A program made the position numbers and the translations under genes. Below, in pieces: positions 17,113 through 26,789 of a stretch of DNA of 64,000 bases. The DNA lies in contig NZ_FMVC01000004.1 of assembly GCF_900101855.1 (NCBI RefSeq), positions 496,001 through 560,000 of the forward strand, in the 5' to 3' direction. The stretch comes from Flavobacterium anhuiense (lineage in GTDB: Bacteria > Bacteroidota > Bacteroidia > Flavobacteriales > Flavobacteriaceae). The first letter of the stretch is position 1. Every line of letters begins with the position of its first letter. Below the pieces are notes generated by a model, which saw only the letters and a list, made by a program, of their open reading frames with translations, ran no database searches and was not told the origin of the DNA.

Positions 17113-19410
17113 TTACTCTTTTATCTCGAAACCACTTTGCAAACCTTTATCAGAGCTTCCTCCAACCATGATTTTAAAAGTTCCAGGTTCTACTAAATAA
17201 GCTCCTTCATTATTGTAAAAACCAAGTTGTTTGTCCGTTAAAGTAAAAGTTACCGTTTTAGTTTCACCTTTTTTCAGATTCACCAATTCAAAACCTTTTA
17301 GTTCTTTAATTGGGCGAACGATACTGGCATATTCATCATGAATGTACAATTGCACCACTTCTTTTCCATCATAATTTCCAGAGTTCGTAACCTCAACGCT
17401 CACTTGCACTTTTTCATCTTTTGCAAAAGAAGTTTTATTCAATTTCAGGTTCTTATAATCGAAAGTGGTGTAGCTCAAACCAAAACCAAACGGAAATTGA
17501 GGTGTTTTCTCGACATCCATATAGTGCGACCAGAAAACATTTTTATCACTATCAATTGGTCTTCCTGTACTGTATTTGTTGTAATAAATTGGCACCTGCC
17601 CTACATTTCTTGGAAACGACATTGGCAGTTTTCCACTCGGATTATAATCTCCGTATAAAACCTGAGCAATCGCATTTCCAGCCTGAGTTCCCAAATGCCA
17701 AGCCTCAACAATTGCTGGAACATTTTCTGCCGCCCACGGAATACTCAACGGACGGCCGTTATTTAAAACCAAAACTACATTTGGATTTACTTTATAAATT
17801 TCTTCTAATAACTCTTGTTGTAAACCTGGCAGATTCAAATCAGTTCTACTTCTTCCCTCACCGCTTTGAAAACCATATTCACCTAAAACCATTACGACAA
17901 CATCTGCATTTTTTGCTGCTTTTTTCGCCGCTTCAAATCCCCTTTTGTCTGTTGTGTTGAAAACTGTTTCAGTTAAGAAAGTCGCTTTTTGTTTTAACAA
18001 ATCAACACCTTTTTCAAAAGTCAGCTGATTGCCTTTATACTGCTGCATTCCTTCTAAAACTGAAACCGCAGTATCATCAGAAGCTGCAATTCTCCAGCTT
18101 CCCAACGGACTGTTTTTATCATTTGCCAAAGCGCCAATCAAAGCAATTTTCTGTCCAGATTTCTTTAGCGGAAGCAAATTCTTTTCGTTCTTTAATAAAA
18201 CGATAGATTTTTTTGCCATATCCAAAACGCCTTCATTGTTGGCTTTACTCCCAACCACTTCTTTTTCGCGTTTTTCATCACAATATCTGTACGGATCATC
18301 AAATAATCCTAATTCAAATTTTACGCGAAGAATTCTGCGTACGGCATCATCAACCAAAGATTCTTTTACTATTCCAGATTTTACCAAATCAACCAATTTG
18401 GCCACATACAAATACGATTCCATATCCATATCAGAACCTGCAATAACTGCTTTTGCCGTTGCATCGGCTTCGTCTTTGGCATAACCGTGCGCAATCATTT
18501 CGCGAATCGAAGCATAATCTGAAATTACAAATCCGTCAAACTTCCATTTTCCTTTCAAAATATCTCTCTGTAAAAAAGCATTTCCAGTTGCCGGAACACC
18601 ATTCAACGTATTAAACGAATTCATAAACGTACGAACTCCGGCATCTGCAGTTGCTTTAAAAGGAGGCAAAACCGAATTGTATAATTTCGAATTACTTATG
18701 TCTACAATATTATATTCCAATCCCGCTTCAACATAACCATAGGCGGCAAAGTGTTTTGCACAAGCTGCAATCGTATTTACTTTTGCCAAATCAGCAGTCG
18801 TTTCGCCCTGAAAACCTTTTACACGCGCATAAGCGACTTTACTTCCCAAATACGGATCTTCTCCCGCACCTTCCATCACACGTCCCCAACGCGCATCATT
18901 TGCCACGTCAACATTTGGCCCAAAAGTCCAATTAATTCCAGATGCCGAAGCTTCATCTGCCGCAATAGCCGCCGATTTTTTAATCGCTTCTAAATCCCAA
19001 CTCGCTGCTTCTGCCAACGGAATCGGACTTAACGTTTTATAACCATGTATTACATCAAAACCAATAATTAGCGGAATCCCTAATCGCGTTTCTTCAACCG
19101 CAATTTTCTGAACCGCACGAACTTCTTTCACTCCACGAACGGTCAGCATCGATCCGACTAATCCTTTTCTTAAATGTTCGTATTTTAATTCCGCCGTTCC
19201 ACCTTTTGGCGCTGGTCCCGTTACATCCCAAAAACCATTGTATTGATTCATTTGCCCTACTTTTTCCTCAAGCGTCATTAACGGTAAAAGCAAATCGATA
19301 CGTTGTTCAACAGTTTTATTTTTATCCAGATATGGCTTTTTCTGTGCATTCATATTTCCAATCGTAAAAAGGGAAAATACCCCAATAATTAGTATTTGTT
19401 TATTTTTCAT
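17113..19410 (-). CDS. bglX: GH3 beta-glucosidase (BglX-like), periplasmic
   Basis: 765 residues. Signal peptide to ~22 (NMNAQ), GH3 N-terminal barrel (~40-370), GH3 C-terminal alpha/beta sandwich (~400-620) and a fibronectin III-like tail (~670-750). The nucleophile is Asp298 in FVISDYASI, and the sugar-binding motif CAKHFAAYG (217-225) is intact. It releases terminal beta-linked glucose, and some relatives also act on gluco- or manno-oligosaccharides. It lies downstream of two esterases on the same strand, across a 401-nt gap, and would complement the mannan locus by trimming glucomannan oligomers. Confidence 0.93.
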   Translation of the reverse strand: MKNKQILIIGVFSLFTIGNMNAQKKPYLDKNKTVEQRIDLLLPLMTLEEKVGQMNQYNGFWDVTGPAPKGGTAELKYEHLRKGLVGSMLTVRGVKEVRAVQKIAVEETRLGIPLIIGFDVIHGYKTLSPIPLAEAASWDLEAIKKSAAIAADEASASGINWTFGPNVDVANDARWGRVMEGAGEDPYLGSKVAYARVKGFQGETTADLAKVNTIAACAKHFAAYGYVEAGLEYNIVDISNSKLYNSVLPPFKATADAGVRTFMNSFNTLNGVPATGNAFLQRDILKGKWKFDGFVISDYASIREMIAHGYAKDEADATAKAVIAGSDMDMESYLYVAKLVDLVKSGIVKESLVDDAVRRILRVKFELGLFDDPYRYCDEKREKEVVGSKANNEGVLDMAKKSIVLLKNEKNLLPLKKSGQKIALIGALANDKNSPLGSWRIAASDDTAVSVLEGMQQYKGNQLTFEKGVDLLKQKATFLTETVFNTTDKRGFEAAKKAAKNADVVVMVLGEYGFQSGEGRSRTDLNLPGLQQELLEEIYKVNPNVVLVLNNGRPLSIPWAAENVPAIVEAWHLGTQAGNAIAQVLYGDYNPSGKLPMSFPRNVGQVPIYYNKYSTGRPIDSDKNVFWSHYMDVEKTPQFPFGFGLSYTTFDYKNLKLNKTSFAKDEKVQVSVEVTNSGNYDGKEVVQLYIHDEYASIVRPIKELKGFELVNLKKGETKTVTFTLTDKQLGFYNNEGAYLVEPGTFKIMVGGSSDKGLQSGFEIKE

Positions 19411-19477
19411 ATGTGGTTTAGTTAGTTTTTTCTTTAAGATTCTGAGGTTATGAGATGATAAGATTCTAAGTTTTTTT

Positions 19478-19572
19478 GGGGCGTGTCCCGCCGAAAAAGG
19501 CGGGTCGGGCTTTCGGCTATATCTTTTGTTCCGTTTCTCTTCACAAAAGGATACCGCCTCTATCCCTCACGC
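19478..19572. repeat. Palindromic intergenic element, diverged family member
   Basis: Begins GGGGCGTGTCCCGCC and ends CTATCCCTCACGC. Its core GGCTATATCTTTTGT...CACAAAAGGATACCGCC has the layout of the elements at 13661 and 40431 (CTRTATCTTTTGT-hairpin-ACAAAAGGATGCCGC) but with different outer ends. Confidence 0.65.
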
Positions 19573-19604
19573 AAATCGTTTTCAAAAGAGTATTTTCGGC
19601 TATC

Positions 19605-19702
19605 TTGTCATCCTGAGAAGGATCACACTAGAAACTCCGCATAGAACTTCGTCAATCTTTGTCGGCTCCCGAGTATGATCCTTCGTTCCTCAGGATGACA
19701 AA
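19605..19702. repeat. Inverted-repeat element with GTCATCCTGAG arms
   Basis: TTGTCATCCTGAGAAGGATCA (19605-19625, shown without interruption only to 20+1 positions here as arms) pairs with TGATCCTTCG...CAGGATGACAA (19676-19701). The 50 nt between the arms are non-coding in appearance. The gap 19411-19811 therefore holds two repeat elements and no convincing gene. Confidence 0.6.
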
Positions 19703-19811
19703 CTTTGTGTCTTTACTTTGTGGAGCTTCTTGCGGGGCTTCGACTTCTCATAGCCTGACAAAAAATCTAAAATCTAAAGTCTTGCTTCTTAATCCTTTCT
19801 TCTTTAAACAC

Positions 19812-21191
19812 TCACTCAGAAACAAAACAAGACGCCGGCAAATTCGCTTTATTAAACAAATCTGACTGAATCGTATTTCCCCATGCAAACCTTACTTTTG
19901 TTGGAGAAACCACTTTTTTACTTGTCAATATCACTTCGTTATTTTTAATTGAAGCTTCGGCTGGATAGAAAACTCCATCTGTTCCCGCAACTTCAAACTG
20001 ATTCGATTTTTTATCTTTGAAATATAATCCTTCAGCATAATCAAAAGAAACGGTAACTTTGTTTTTATCTATTTTAATGGATTTAAAGAGCGGCCCATTA
20101 ACTAAATTAGAATTTACTTTATAGGTTTCAGCCAAAGCTAAATTGGCCAAACGAATTCCAACCGCTTTTTTATTTTTTGGATGAATATCAATAGTGTCTG
20201 AAACATCGCTGATAACTACCATTCCGGTTTTCGAAACCTCTTTCAGCAGTTTTCTCTGGGAATTTCGAACTGTTACATTGGAGAAATTATTCGAACCTGT
20301 TTTAAATGGCGCTATCTGAACATAATAAAACGGAAATTCGTCTTTCCATTCTTTTCTCCAAGACGTAATTAAAGCGCCTAACGTTTTATCATAAACCAAA
20401 GAGCCAACATTTGATTCTCCCTGATACCAAAGCGTTCCTGCAATTTTAAATCCAACTATTGGATAAATCATGGCATTGTAAGCACGTCCAGGCTGCCTTG
20501 GTCCGTATTCTTGTTCGTTGAGTTTTTTGGCATTTTCCAATAAAACAGGATCGTTGTTTACCACTTCTTGTGACATCCAGATTTCAGCAGGAGTTCCTCC
20601 CCAATTGGAAGAAATTAATCCGACTGGGACATTTTTCAAATCTTCGCGCAGACGTTTGGCAAAAAAGTAGCCAACCGCACTAAAATATTTCATTATTTCA
20701 GGAGTCGATTCCGTCCAGTTTCCCAGTAAATTGTTCTGCGGATTTTCTGCCGTTAATTTCGGAACTGTAAAAAATCGAATGTTAGGATTTGTGGCATTTT
20801 TCATTTCTTCTTCGCCATCATCAATTCCCCAACTTACCGACATTTCCATATTCGATTGTCCAGAGCAAAGCCAAACTTCTCCAATCAAAATATTTTTAAA
20901 AACAACTTCATTGTAACCTTTTATCGAAATGGTAAAAGGTCCGCCAGCTTCTGGAGTTTTAATGGTTAATTCCCATTTTGCCTGATTGTTGGCAACCGTT
21001 TTATATTCCTGATTATTCCAGCTAGAAACCAGTTTTATTTCTTCTTTTGGATTACCCCAACCCCAAATTTTCACTTCAGAATTGCGCTGTAAGACCATAT
21101 TATCACCAAAAATATTCGGAAGCGAAACGTTTGCCATCATAGTACTGGAAATCAATAGAAAGAAAACAAACTTAATTATATTATTTTTCAT
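19812..21191 (-). CDS. SASA-type (sialate O-acetylesterase family) carbohydrate esterase
   Basis: 459 residues, signal peptide to about residue 21. The SGNH catalytic serine lies in CSGQSNMEMS (Ser113), with WYQGESNVG as a second conserved block and the DIHPKNKKAVGIRLA region supplying the catalytic Asp/His. Family members remove O-acetyl groups from sugars. Next to a CE2-like esterase and a GH3 in a mannan locus, deacetylation of plant acetyl-mannan is more likely than sialate. Its ATG overlaps the end of the upstream esterase gene by 11 nt, suggesting translational coupling. Confidence 0.88.
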   Translation of the reverse strand: MKNNIIKFVFFLLISSTMMANVSLPNIFGDNMVLQRNSEVKIWGWGNPKEEIKLVSSWNNQEYKTVANNQAKWELTIKTPEAGGPFTISIKGYNEVVFKNILIGEVWLCSGQSNMEMSVSWGIDDGEEEMKNATNPNIRFFTVPKLTAENPQNNLLGNWTESTPEIMKYFSAVGYFFAKRLREDLKNVPVGLISSNWGGTPAEIWMSQEVVNNDPVLLENAKKLNEQEYGPRQPGRAYNAMIYPIVGFKIAGTLWYQGESNVGSLVYDKTLGALITSWRKEWKDEFPFYYVQIAPFKTGSNNFSNVTVRNSQRKLLKEVSKTGMVVISDVSDTIDIHPKNKKAVGIRLANLALAETYKVNSNLVNGPLFKSIKIDKNKVTVSFDYAEGLYFKDKKSNQFEVAGTDGVFYPAEASIKNNEVILTSKKVVSPTKVRFAWGNTIQSDLFNKANLPASCFVSE

Positions 21192-22281
21192 TTAGCAATT
21201 TCTTTAAAAATGGTGCATATTCATTTGCCAAAACCTTATGATCTGCAACATCAGGATGTCCGCTACAGCCATTTGGAGTCATCGGTTTAAATTTGAAAAT
21301 TTGAATCGGTTTGTGCGCTTTATCATTCGCGAAAGCATTTTTAACTTTATTCAAGCAATCTTCAAAAACTACTGCTCTATCTCCGCCAACCATTGGACTG
21401 TTTGTAATGACAATCTGTGCTTTCGGATTATGTAGGTACAACATCTTTATAAAACTGATGTAATTCGAAACATATTTTTCAGGATTGAATGGTAGACGCT
21501 CTTTCTTACCGTCTCCACCAGAAAAATCATTTGTTCCTAAAGCAATACTTATAATATCTGGCTGAAAAGCAAAGTCGTACTTTGGCTTTGACACATCTTT
21601 TGTGAGATATAAATTTGGATACACATCTGGCATTATGGCTTCATCTTTATGCTCGTCATTCCAATTTCTGTACATTCCGATTCCCGAAACACAGCTCATT
21701 AAATAATCTGCTCCAATTGCTCTTGAAAGTGTTGGTCCATAAGCGTAGTAACCATTGTGATGATCCATATATTCTCCTTTATCACAAGGAATATCTGACG
21801 GATCGCTCGCTGCGCCGCACGTAATAGAATCACCGATAAATTCGATTTTCTTTTTCTTTTTAAATGAAATTGGAACCAGTTTTGCCGTTGTTCCAGCAAA
21901 CAAAATATTACCGCTTTGGGCTTCTGTATTTTTGTAGATTTCTAGTCGATGCTCTTTTTGATTTGAAGTCACTTTGATTGGAAATGACTGAATCGCTCCT
22001 TTTTCAATTCTAACCTTTCCTATATATTTCCCATCCAAAACTAATTGCACATAATTATGATGTTCATAAGAATCAACGCTTTGAAGTGAGATTGAGCATT
22101 CATTTCCTGTAAAATTAAAAGAAACCGAAGAAGCCGTTCCGATTAAAATTACCTGATCATTTTGAAGTTGATCAACTCGGCCTTCGTATAAAAAAGTTTT
22201 ATTCGTATTTTGAGTTTGGGCATTAGAAAAAGCCGAAATCAGCAAAAACGAAATTAAAATAGCTGTTTTTTTGGGAAACAT
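21181..22281 (-). CDS. CE2-type SGNH/GDSL acetyl esterase
   Basis: 366 residues. Signal peptide to ~22 (FSNAQ), then an N-terminal jelly-roll domain (~27-140; EGRVDQLQNDQVILIGTASSV) and a C-terminal SGNH domain, the two-domain layout of CE2 esterases. Ser152 in EFIGDSITCG is the nucleophile, ALGTNDFSGGD is block III, and GHPDVADH near the C-terminus (His342) gives the catalytic His. It deacetylates plant polysaccharides such as acetylated gluco- or galactomannan. First gene of the esterase pair. Confidence 0.88.
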   Translation of the reverse strand: MFPKKTAILISFLLISAFSNAQTQNTNKTFLYEGRVDQLQNDQVILIGTASSVSFNFTGNECSISLQSVDSYEHHNYVQLVLDGKYIGKVRIEKGAIQSFPIKVTSNQKEHRLEIYKNTEAQSGNILFAGTTAKLVPISFKKKKKIEFIGDSITCGAASDPSDIPCDKGEYMDHHNGYYAYGPTLSRAIGADYLMSCVSGIGMYRNWNDEHKDEAIMPDVYPNLYLTKDVSKPKYDFAFQPDIISIALGTNDFSGGDGKKERLPFNPEKYVSNYISFIKMLYLHNPKAQIVITNSPMVGGDRAVVFEDCLNKVKNAFANDKAHKPIQIFKFKPMTPNGCSGHPDVADHKVLANEYAPFLKKLLNEK

Positions 22282-22497
22282 AATTTATTTGTTAAATCTA
22301 AATACGATTAACAAATATATTGGAAAGAGTTTATCTAAAAAGATACTAAAATGTCAAAAAGCAATAAAAAAACACCACATAAACACATCATTTGGGAACT
22401 AAATAGTACTTATTTGTATTTTTTAGGGTGCTCATGTTCTTTTTAAAATAAAATAACAGTTTATATTTAGCGTTTCAATTGATATAAGACCAGAGAA

Positions 22498-23004
22498 ATG
22501 AGATCGCGCCTACTATTTTTTTTATTGCCATTTGTTTTACTTTCTTTCACAATAAAAAAGAAAGAGCCTCAACATTTAATTCCAAACACTAAAATTCAGA
22601 CCGAAATAAATCGCGATTCCATTATTGCTTACGCGAAACAATATTTAGGAACTCCTTATGTATACGCCAGCAGCAATCCCAAAAAAGGTTTTGATTGTTC
22701 AGGTTTTGTCAGCTATGTTTTTAACAATTTCGGATTGACATTACCAAGAAGTTCCAGTGGTTACAAAAACATAGGCAAAGCTCTAAAACCAGAAGAATTT
22801 AAAGTGGGAGATGTATTAGTTTTTTATGGTTACAAAAACAGAAATGTTGTCGGTCACCTCGGAATAATTTGTGAGGCCAACGGAATGCAGTCAAAATTTA
22901 TTCATGCTTCCTCAGGAAAAGCACAACAGGTAACTATAACAGCGCTTGATACAGAACATTATACCAAACGCTTTTACAAATGTGTTGATGTCTTATCGAA
23001 ATAA
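22498..23004 (+). CDS. NlpC/P60 (C40) cell-wall peptidase
   Basis: 168 residues with an N-terminal hydrophobic segment (residues 4-18) acting as signal or anchor. The catalytic Cys67 is in KGFDCSGFV, His120 in VVGHLGII and His136 in KFIHASSG. It hydrolyses peptide bonds in peptidoglycan stem peptides in the periplasm. It is monocistronic, 216 nt after the divergent esterase gene. Confidence 0.92.
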   Translation: MRSRLLFFLLPFVLLSFTIKKKEPQHLIPNTKIQTEINRDSIIAYAKQYLGTPYVYASSNPKKGFDCSGFVSYVFNNFGLTLPRSSSGYKNIGKALKPEEFKVGDVLVFYGYKNRNVVGHLGIICEANGMQSKFIHASSGKAQQVTITALDTEHYTKRFYKCVDVLSK

Positions 23005-23051
23005 GTTTTGCCACAAATTACACAAATTTCCACAAATTTATTTTTGCCACT

Positions 23052-23120
23052 CCCGATAGCTATCGGGATAAAAAGATTAACACAGATTTTTTATAATCAT
23101 TTCAATCCTTTAATCTGTGG
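23052..23120. repeat. Palindromic repeats between convergent genes
   Basis: CCCGATAGCTATCGGG (23052-23067) is a perfect 16-nt palindrome, followed by a looser pair CACAGATT.../AATCTGTGG (about 23081-23120). They lie between the convergent NlpC/P60 and L,D-transpeptidase genes and may serve as terminators. Confidence 0.5.
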
Positions 23121-23194
23121 CTTTAATTTTTTCACCCAATTATTGAATAGATTCAGTTTTGGAATTTGGATTTTTGAAATTGGAATTTAAAATT

Positions 23195-24772
23195 TTATTC
23201 TTCTGTTAAGAGTTTAATCATACTTTCATCTCTTCCATAAATATCTTTATAGAAATTTAAATTACCTTGTCGATCTACCCAAGCGGTAAAATATCCAATA
23301 TAAACTGGAACTTTTTTCTTAAGCGTATACCAACTTTCTTTTCCAGCATGCATGGCTTTATCAATTCTTTCGGGAGTCCATGCAGGGTCTACTTTTAACA
23401 ACTCTATGGCCAACTCTCTTGGTTTTGCTACACGCACACATCCGTGGCTAAAAGCTCGACTTTCTCTTTCAAACAAACTTTTTGATGGCGTATCATGCAG
23501 GTAAATATTGCTTGAATTCGGGAATAAAAATTTCACCAATCCTAAAGAATTATTTTTTCCTGGAAGCTGACGCACTGCACCATTGTTCCATTCTAGATTT
23601 TTCTTTTGCAGATAGTTTTTATCCTTAGCCATGCCTGGCTTAATTTCCGATTTTATAATACTTGGCGGCACATTCCAATACGGACTGAAAACAATATTGC
23701 TCATCATTCCGCTGAAAATAACCGTTTTTGTCATAGCTCTACCCACAACAACTGGCGATACAAAAGCAATTTTACCATCTTCGACTATATACAATCTAAA
23801 TTCAGGAATATTGACTTCTATATACTTCTGCCCTTTCTCTAATTCCGGATCTATCCAGCGGCAGCGCTCCATATTAACAATAATGGTCTTGATACGATCT
23901 GAAACAGAAATGTTCAAATCATTTATATGCTCGAGAAGAATCGTGTTTTTTGGGGTATAACCATGACGCAATTCATAGTTTTTCATGGCTTTAATCAAAG
24001 TCGTATCACAAATAGCACTTTTATTGTCCTCTTGAATGTCTTTGGTAATAAAAAGTCTCTCTCTAATTTGCGCCACAACAGCAGACGAATCTCCTACTTT
24101 CAGGCTTTTATAATCTTCACCTGTTTCAATAGTTTTCCAACCTCCATTTTTCTCAATTTCTCTATACTCTTTCAGAGCATCGCGCAGTTTGTAATACTGG
24201 CTGAACATCTTTTTTTTCTTATCATCCAAAATGGTTGATTTTTTAAAAATAGAATCTGAAAGCACTTGGTAATTAAGCTTTTTACGAGGTAAAAGCCATT
24301 CTAAAGAAACCACTGTTTTTTCGTCAAAACCGCCTACTTTTTCACCATAATAGTAATATAAATTAGAAAGCAGTAAATCGGTATCTTCTTTTGTGATTTT
24401 GGTGTTTGCATTATTATCAAAAACAGAACTTAATTGCTCATTATAAGGATAATTCGCTTTTAATCCTTCTTGATCCAAATTTTTGTATTGGTTAAATAAC
24501 GTATTGGCAAATTCTACAATTCCTTTATTATCTTGCCACAATTGAGTCGACTTATTTTTTTGATATAAAGCAGTTACATCATTTTTAAATTTATCCAGTT
24601 TTGGATAATTTTCATAAAACTTCGCAATACGAACACTGTCAATTGTAAGTTTTAATTCAGGGACTTTTTCAACTGTCTTTGTTAAGTTTTCCTCTTTTTT
24701 ATCAGCTTTCGAATTACACGAAAAAACAGCAAAAAAAACAATAGCAATAATAGGCGTATACCAGATTTTCAT
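23195..24772 (-). CDS. L,D-transpeptidase (YcbB/LdtD-like) lipoprotein
   Basis: 525 residues. Lipobox AVFSC gives Cys19. A scaffold with a peptidoglycan-binding region (~220-280, SLKVGDSSAVVAQIRERL) is followed by the YkuD catalytic domain (~300-480) with FSHGCVRVAKP, whose Cys445 is the nucleophile. It forms 3-3 crosslinks or attaches proteins to peptidoglycan in the periplasm. It is convergent with another cell-wall enzyme, the NlpC/P60 peptidase, and is not in an operon. Confidence 0.92.
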   Translation of the reverse strand: MKIWYTPIIAIVFFAVFSCNSKADKKEENLTKTVEKVPELKLTIDSVRIAKFYENYPKLDKFKNDVTALYQKNKSTQLWQDNKGIVEFANTLFNQYKNLDQEGLKANYPYNEQLSSVFDNNANTKITKEDTDLLLSNLYYYYGEKVGGFDEKTVVSLEWLLPRKKLNYQVLSDSIFKKSTILDDKKKKMFSQYYKLRDALKEYREIEKNGGWKTIETGEDYKSLKVGDSSAVVAQIRERLFITKDIQEDNKSAICDTTLIKAMKNYELRHGYTPKNTILLEHINDLNISVSDRIKTIIVNMERCRWIDPELEKGQKYIEVNIPEFRLYIVEDGKIAFVSPVVVGRAMTKTVIFSGMMSNIVFSPYWNVPPSIIKSEIKPGMAKDKNYLQKKNLEWNNGAVRQLPGKNNSLGLVKFLFPNSSNIYLHDTPSKSLFERESRAFSHGCVRVAKPRELAIELLKVDPAWTPERIDKAMHAGKESWYTLKKKVPVYIGYFTAWVDRQGNLNFYKDIYGRDESMIKLLTEE

Positions 24773-24879
24773 AACTCAAAATTTTTGATTAAAAGTAGAA
24801 AAAATTATATTAAAACAAAGAACACAGCAATAAATCTTAAACCTTATTTTTTTGAAGTTTAAGCGGTTAATAAAAATAA

Positions 24880-24912
24880 AAAGCTCCAAACAATTTACAT
24901 GTCTGGAGCTTT
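24880..24912 (-). terminator. Intrinsic terminator after the DUF1573 gene
   Basis: AAAGCTCCA (24880-24888) pairs with TGGAGCTTT (24904-24912). On the minus strand the stem is followed by a T-rich run. Confidence 0.75.
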
Positions 24913-24942
24913 CGCCATATAACCAACCTATTAAAATTCTAA

Positions 24943-25359
24943 TTAAATAACTGTCCCTTTTAGAGTAAGTACTTTTGGTGTTGTTTCTGCACTAGTAGTA
25001 ACAGTTACTGTTTTTGTAAAAGCGCCTTTGTTTGCAGCATTGTAAGTGGCAGTAACTTTTCCAGATTTACCAGCCTGAATTGGCTCTTTTGTGTAATCTG
25101 TTGCTGTGCATCCGCAAGATCCTTGCACGTTTGTAATAACTACAGCCGTTTTTCCTGTATTTTTAAATTCGTAAACAATTGCTTTTGGAGTTCCCTGCGG
25201 AATTTGTCCAACATCAATTGTTTCTGCTTTCCAAACAATTGTAGAAGCTGCAGTTGCTGAAATTTCAGTTTCTGAAACTAAAGATTGTACTGGGGCAATT
25301 GCTGAAAAAGACATTAGGCCTAAAGCCAAAGCTAACATCGAAATTTTGATCATTTTCAT
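24943..25359 (-). CDS. DUF1573 secreted protein
   Basis: 138 residues, signal peptide to about 22, then one Ig-like DUF1573 domain (FDVGQIPQG-type opening, IDVGQIPQGTPKAIVYEFKNTGKTAVVITNVQGSCGCT). The paired cysteines in SCGCT are the family hallmark. These proteins are abundant in Bacteroidota envelopes with no established function. Monocistronic, with its own terminator downstream. Confidence 0.88.
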   Translation of the reverse strand: MKMIKISMLALALGLMSFSAIAPVQSLVSETEISATAASTIVWKAETIDVGQIPQGTPKAIVYEFKNTGKTAVVITNVQGSCGCTATDYTKEPIQAGKSGKVTATYNAANKGAFTKTVTVTTSAETTPKVLTLKGTVI

Positions 25360-25523
25360 AACTGATATATTTAAAATGGTTTATAGTTCATTTTGATATT
25401 ACAAAGGTAATTCAGACAAATTCAAGTCGCTGTTAACTGGTTTCAAACGTTTGTTAATGACTTGTTAACCGCCTGTTTTTAGGCCAAAATTGATTAATAT
25501 TACACTCTCAAAATTCTTTATTC

Positions 25524-26789
25524 TTGAAAATTAATAAACTCAACAGCATCATTCTCTTAGGATTAGTCGCTATCATTAGTATTTTGGTAGCACAATTGCT
25601 ATGGACAAAAGAGGCTTTTACAATCGAACAAAAAAAACTGAGCCAGAAAGCACATATTGCCTTACTGGAAGTGGCTAAAAAATTATACGAAGGAACCAAT
25701 CACGAATTGCCTGTTCAGAATCCCGTTCAGAAAATTGCAAATGACTATTACATTGTAAATGTCGATAACGAATTTGAGCCTGATATTTTAGAATTTTATC
25801 TGAAAATGGAATTCAAAAAAATGAATATTACGACGGATTTTGAATATGCAATGTATAACTGCCAAAGCGACGAAATGATTTATGGTGATTATATTTCGCT
25901 TTATAAGAAAAAAGCGGAATGTAAAAAGACCGTTTATTTCCCTAAGCACAAAAATCTGGTTTATTATTTTGCCGTGCGTTTTCCAAACGAAACGACTTAT
26001 CTTTTTAGTTCGATGCGTTTTTGGTTTATCCTTTCAACTGCATTAATTCTCATTCTGCTGATCTATGTGTATTCGATTTTTACCCTTTTGCAGCATAAAA
26101 AATATTCAGAATTGCAGCGTGATTTTATCAATAATATGACGCACGAATTTAAAACGCCACTGGCTTCTATTCTAATCGCTTCCAAATATTTGATTGAACA
26201 AAAACCAATTAAAGAAGATAAGAAACTCTATACGTATACTGACATTATCATAAATCAAGGAAATAAGCTAAACGGACATATCGAAAAGATTCTAAATGTC
26301 GCAAAAGCAGATTATGCGCCTTTAGAACTTAAAAAAGAAAATATTTTGATTGTTCCTATTATTGAAGAAGCGATAGAAAACATCAAATTAAAATATCCTG
26401 AAGCTTCGATTACAATTGAAACGGTTTCTAGAGAATATTTACTCGAAACAGATACTTTTCATTTTGCCAATTTAGTGTACAATCTGCTGGATAATGCAAT
26501 GAAATACTGCAATGATAAACCAGAAGTCACGATAAAAATTATCGAAAATAATAACTGTTTAAAATTAGAGTTTACTGATAAGGGAATTGGGATTAATCCT
26601 AAAAAAATATCTTTTATCTTTGATAAGTTTTACCGCGTTCAGAACGAAAAAAGCAATGAAGTGAACGGATTTGGACTTGGTTTGTATTATGTAAAAGAAA
26701 TCTGCAGTCTTCAAAACTGGAAAATAAAAGCCGAAAATAATCAAGAAAAGGGTATTACCATAACTTTATCAATTCCTTATAAAAAATGA
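25524..26789 (+). CDS. Membrane sensor histidine kinase
   Basis: 421 residues. It starts at TTG (25524): this keeps the first transmembrane helix (residues 7-26), and no ATG lies between it and the in-frame stop at 25491. A periplasmic sensor of ~140 residues with three Cys is followed by a second helix (~166-190), HisKA with phospho-acceptor His207 in MTHEFKTPLASIL, and a HATPase with N box NLLDNAMKY, G1 DKGIGI and G2 GFGLGLYYV. It phosphorylates the response regulator whose ATG overlaps its stop (ATGA). Confidence 0.93.
   Translation: MKINKLNSIILLGLVAIISILVAQLLWTKEAFTIEQKKLSQKAHIALLEVAKKLYEGTNHELPVQNPVQKIANDYYIVNVDNEFEPDILEFYLKMEFKKMNITTDFEYAMYNCQSDEMIYGDYISLYKKKAECKKTVYFPKHKNLVYYFAVRFPNETTYLFSSMRFWFILSTALILILLIYVYSIFTLLQHKKYSELQRDFINNMTHEFKTPLASILIASKYLIEQKPIKEDKKLYTYTDIIINQGNKLNGHIEKILNVAKADYAPLELKKENILIVPIIEEAIENIKLKYPEASITIETVSREYLLETDTFHFANLVYNLLDNAMKYCNDKPEVTIKIIENNNCLKLEFTDKGIGINPKKISFIFDKFYRVQNEKSNEVNGFGLGLYYVKEICSLQNWKIKAENNQEKGITITLSIPYKK

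Noticed and set aside
17421..17960. 179-codon open frame on the plus strand
   Set aside because: It lies antisense inside the GH3 gene, whose frame carries all expected domains; the peptide is rich in His, Phe and Leu without any recognisable motif.
18029..18484. 151-codon open frame on the plus strand
   Set aside because: Antisense to conserved GH3 domain sequence; no start context or domain.
19659..19865. 68-codon open frame across the GH3-esterase gap
   Set aside because: It begins inside an inverted-repeat element and ends antisense in the esterase gene; low-complexity peptide.
23008..23190. 60-codon open frame in the NlpC/P60 to transpeptidase gap
   Set aside because: Its sequence is made of palindromic repeats; composition does not look like protein.
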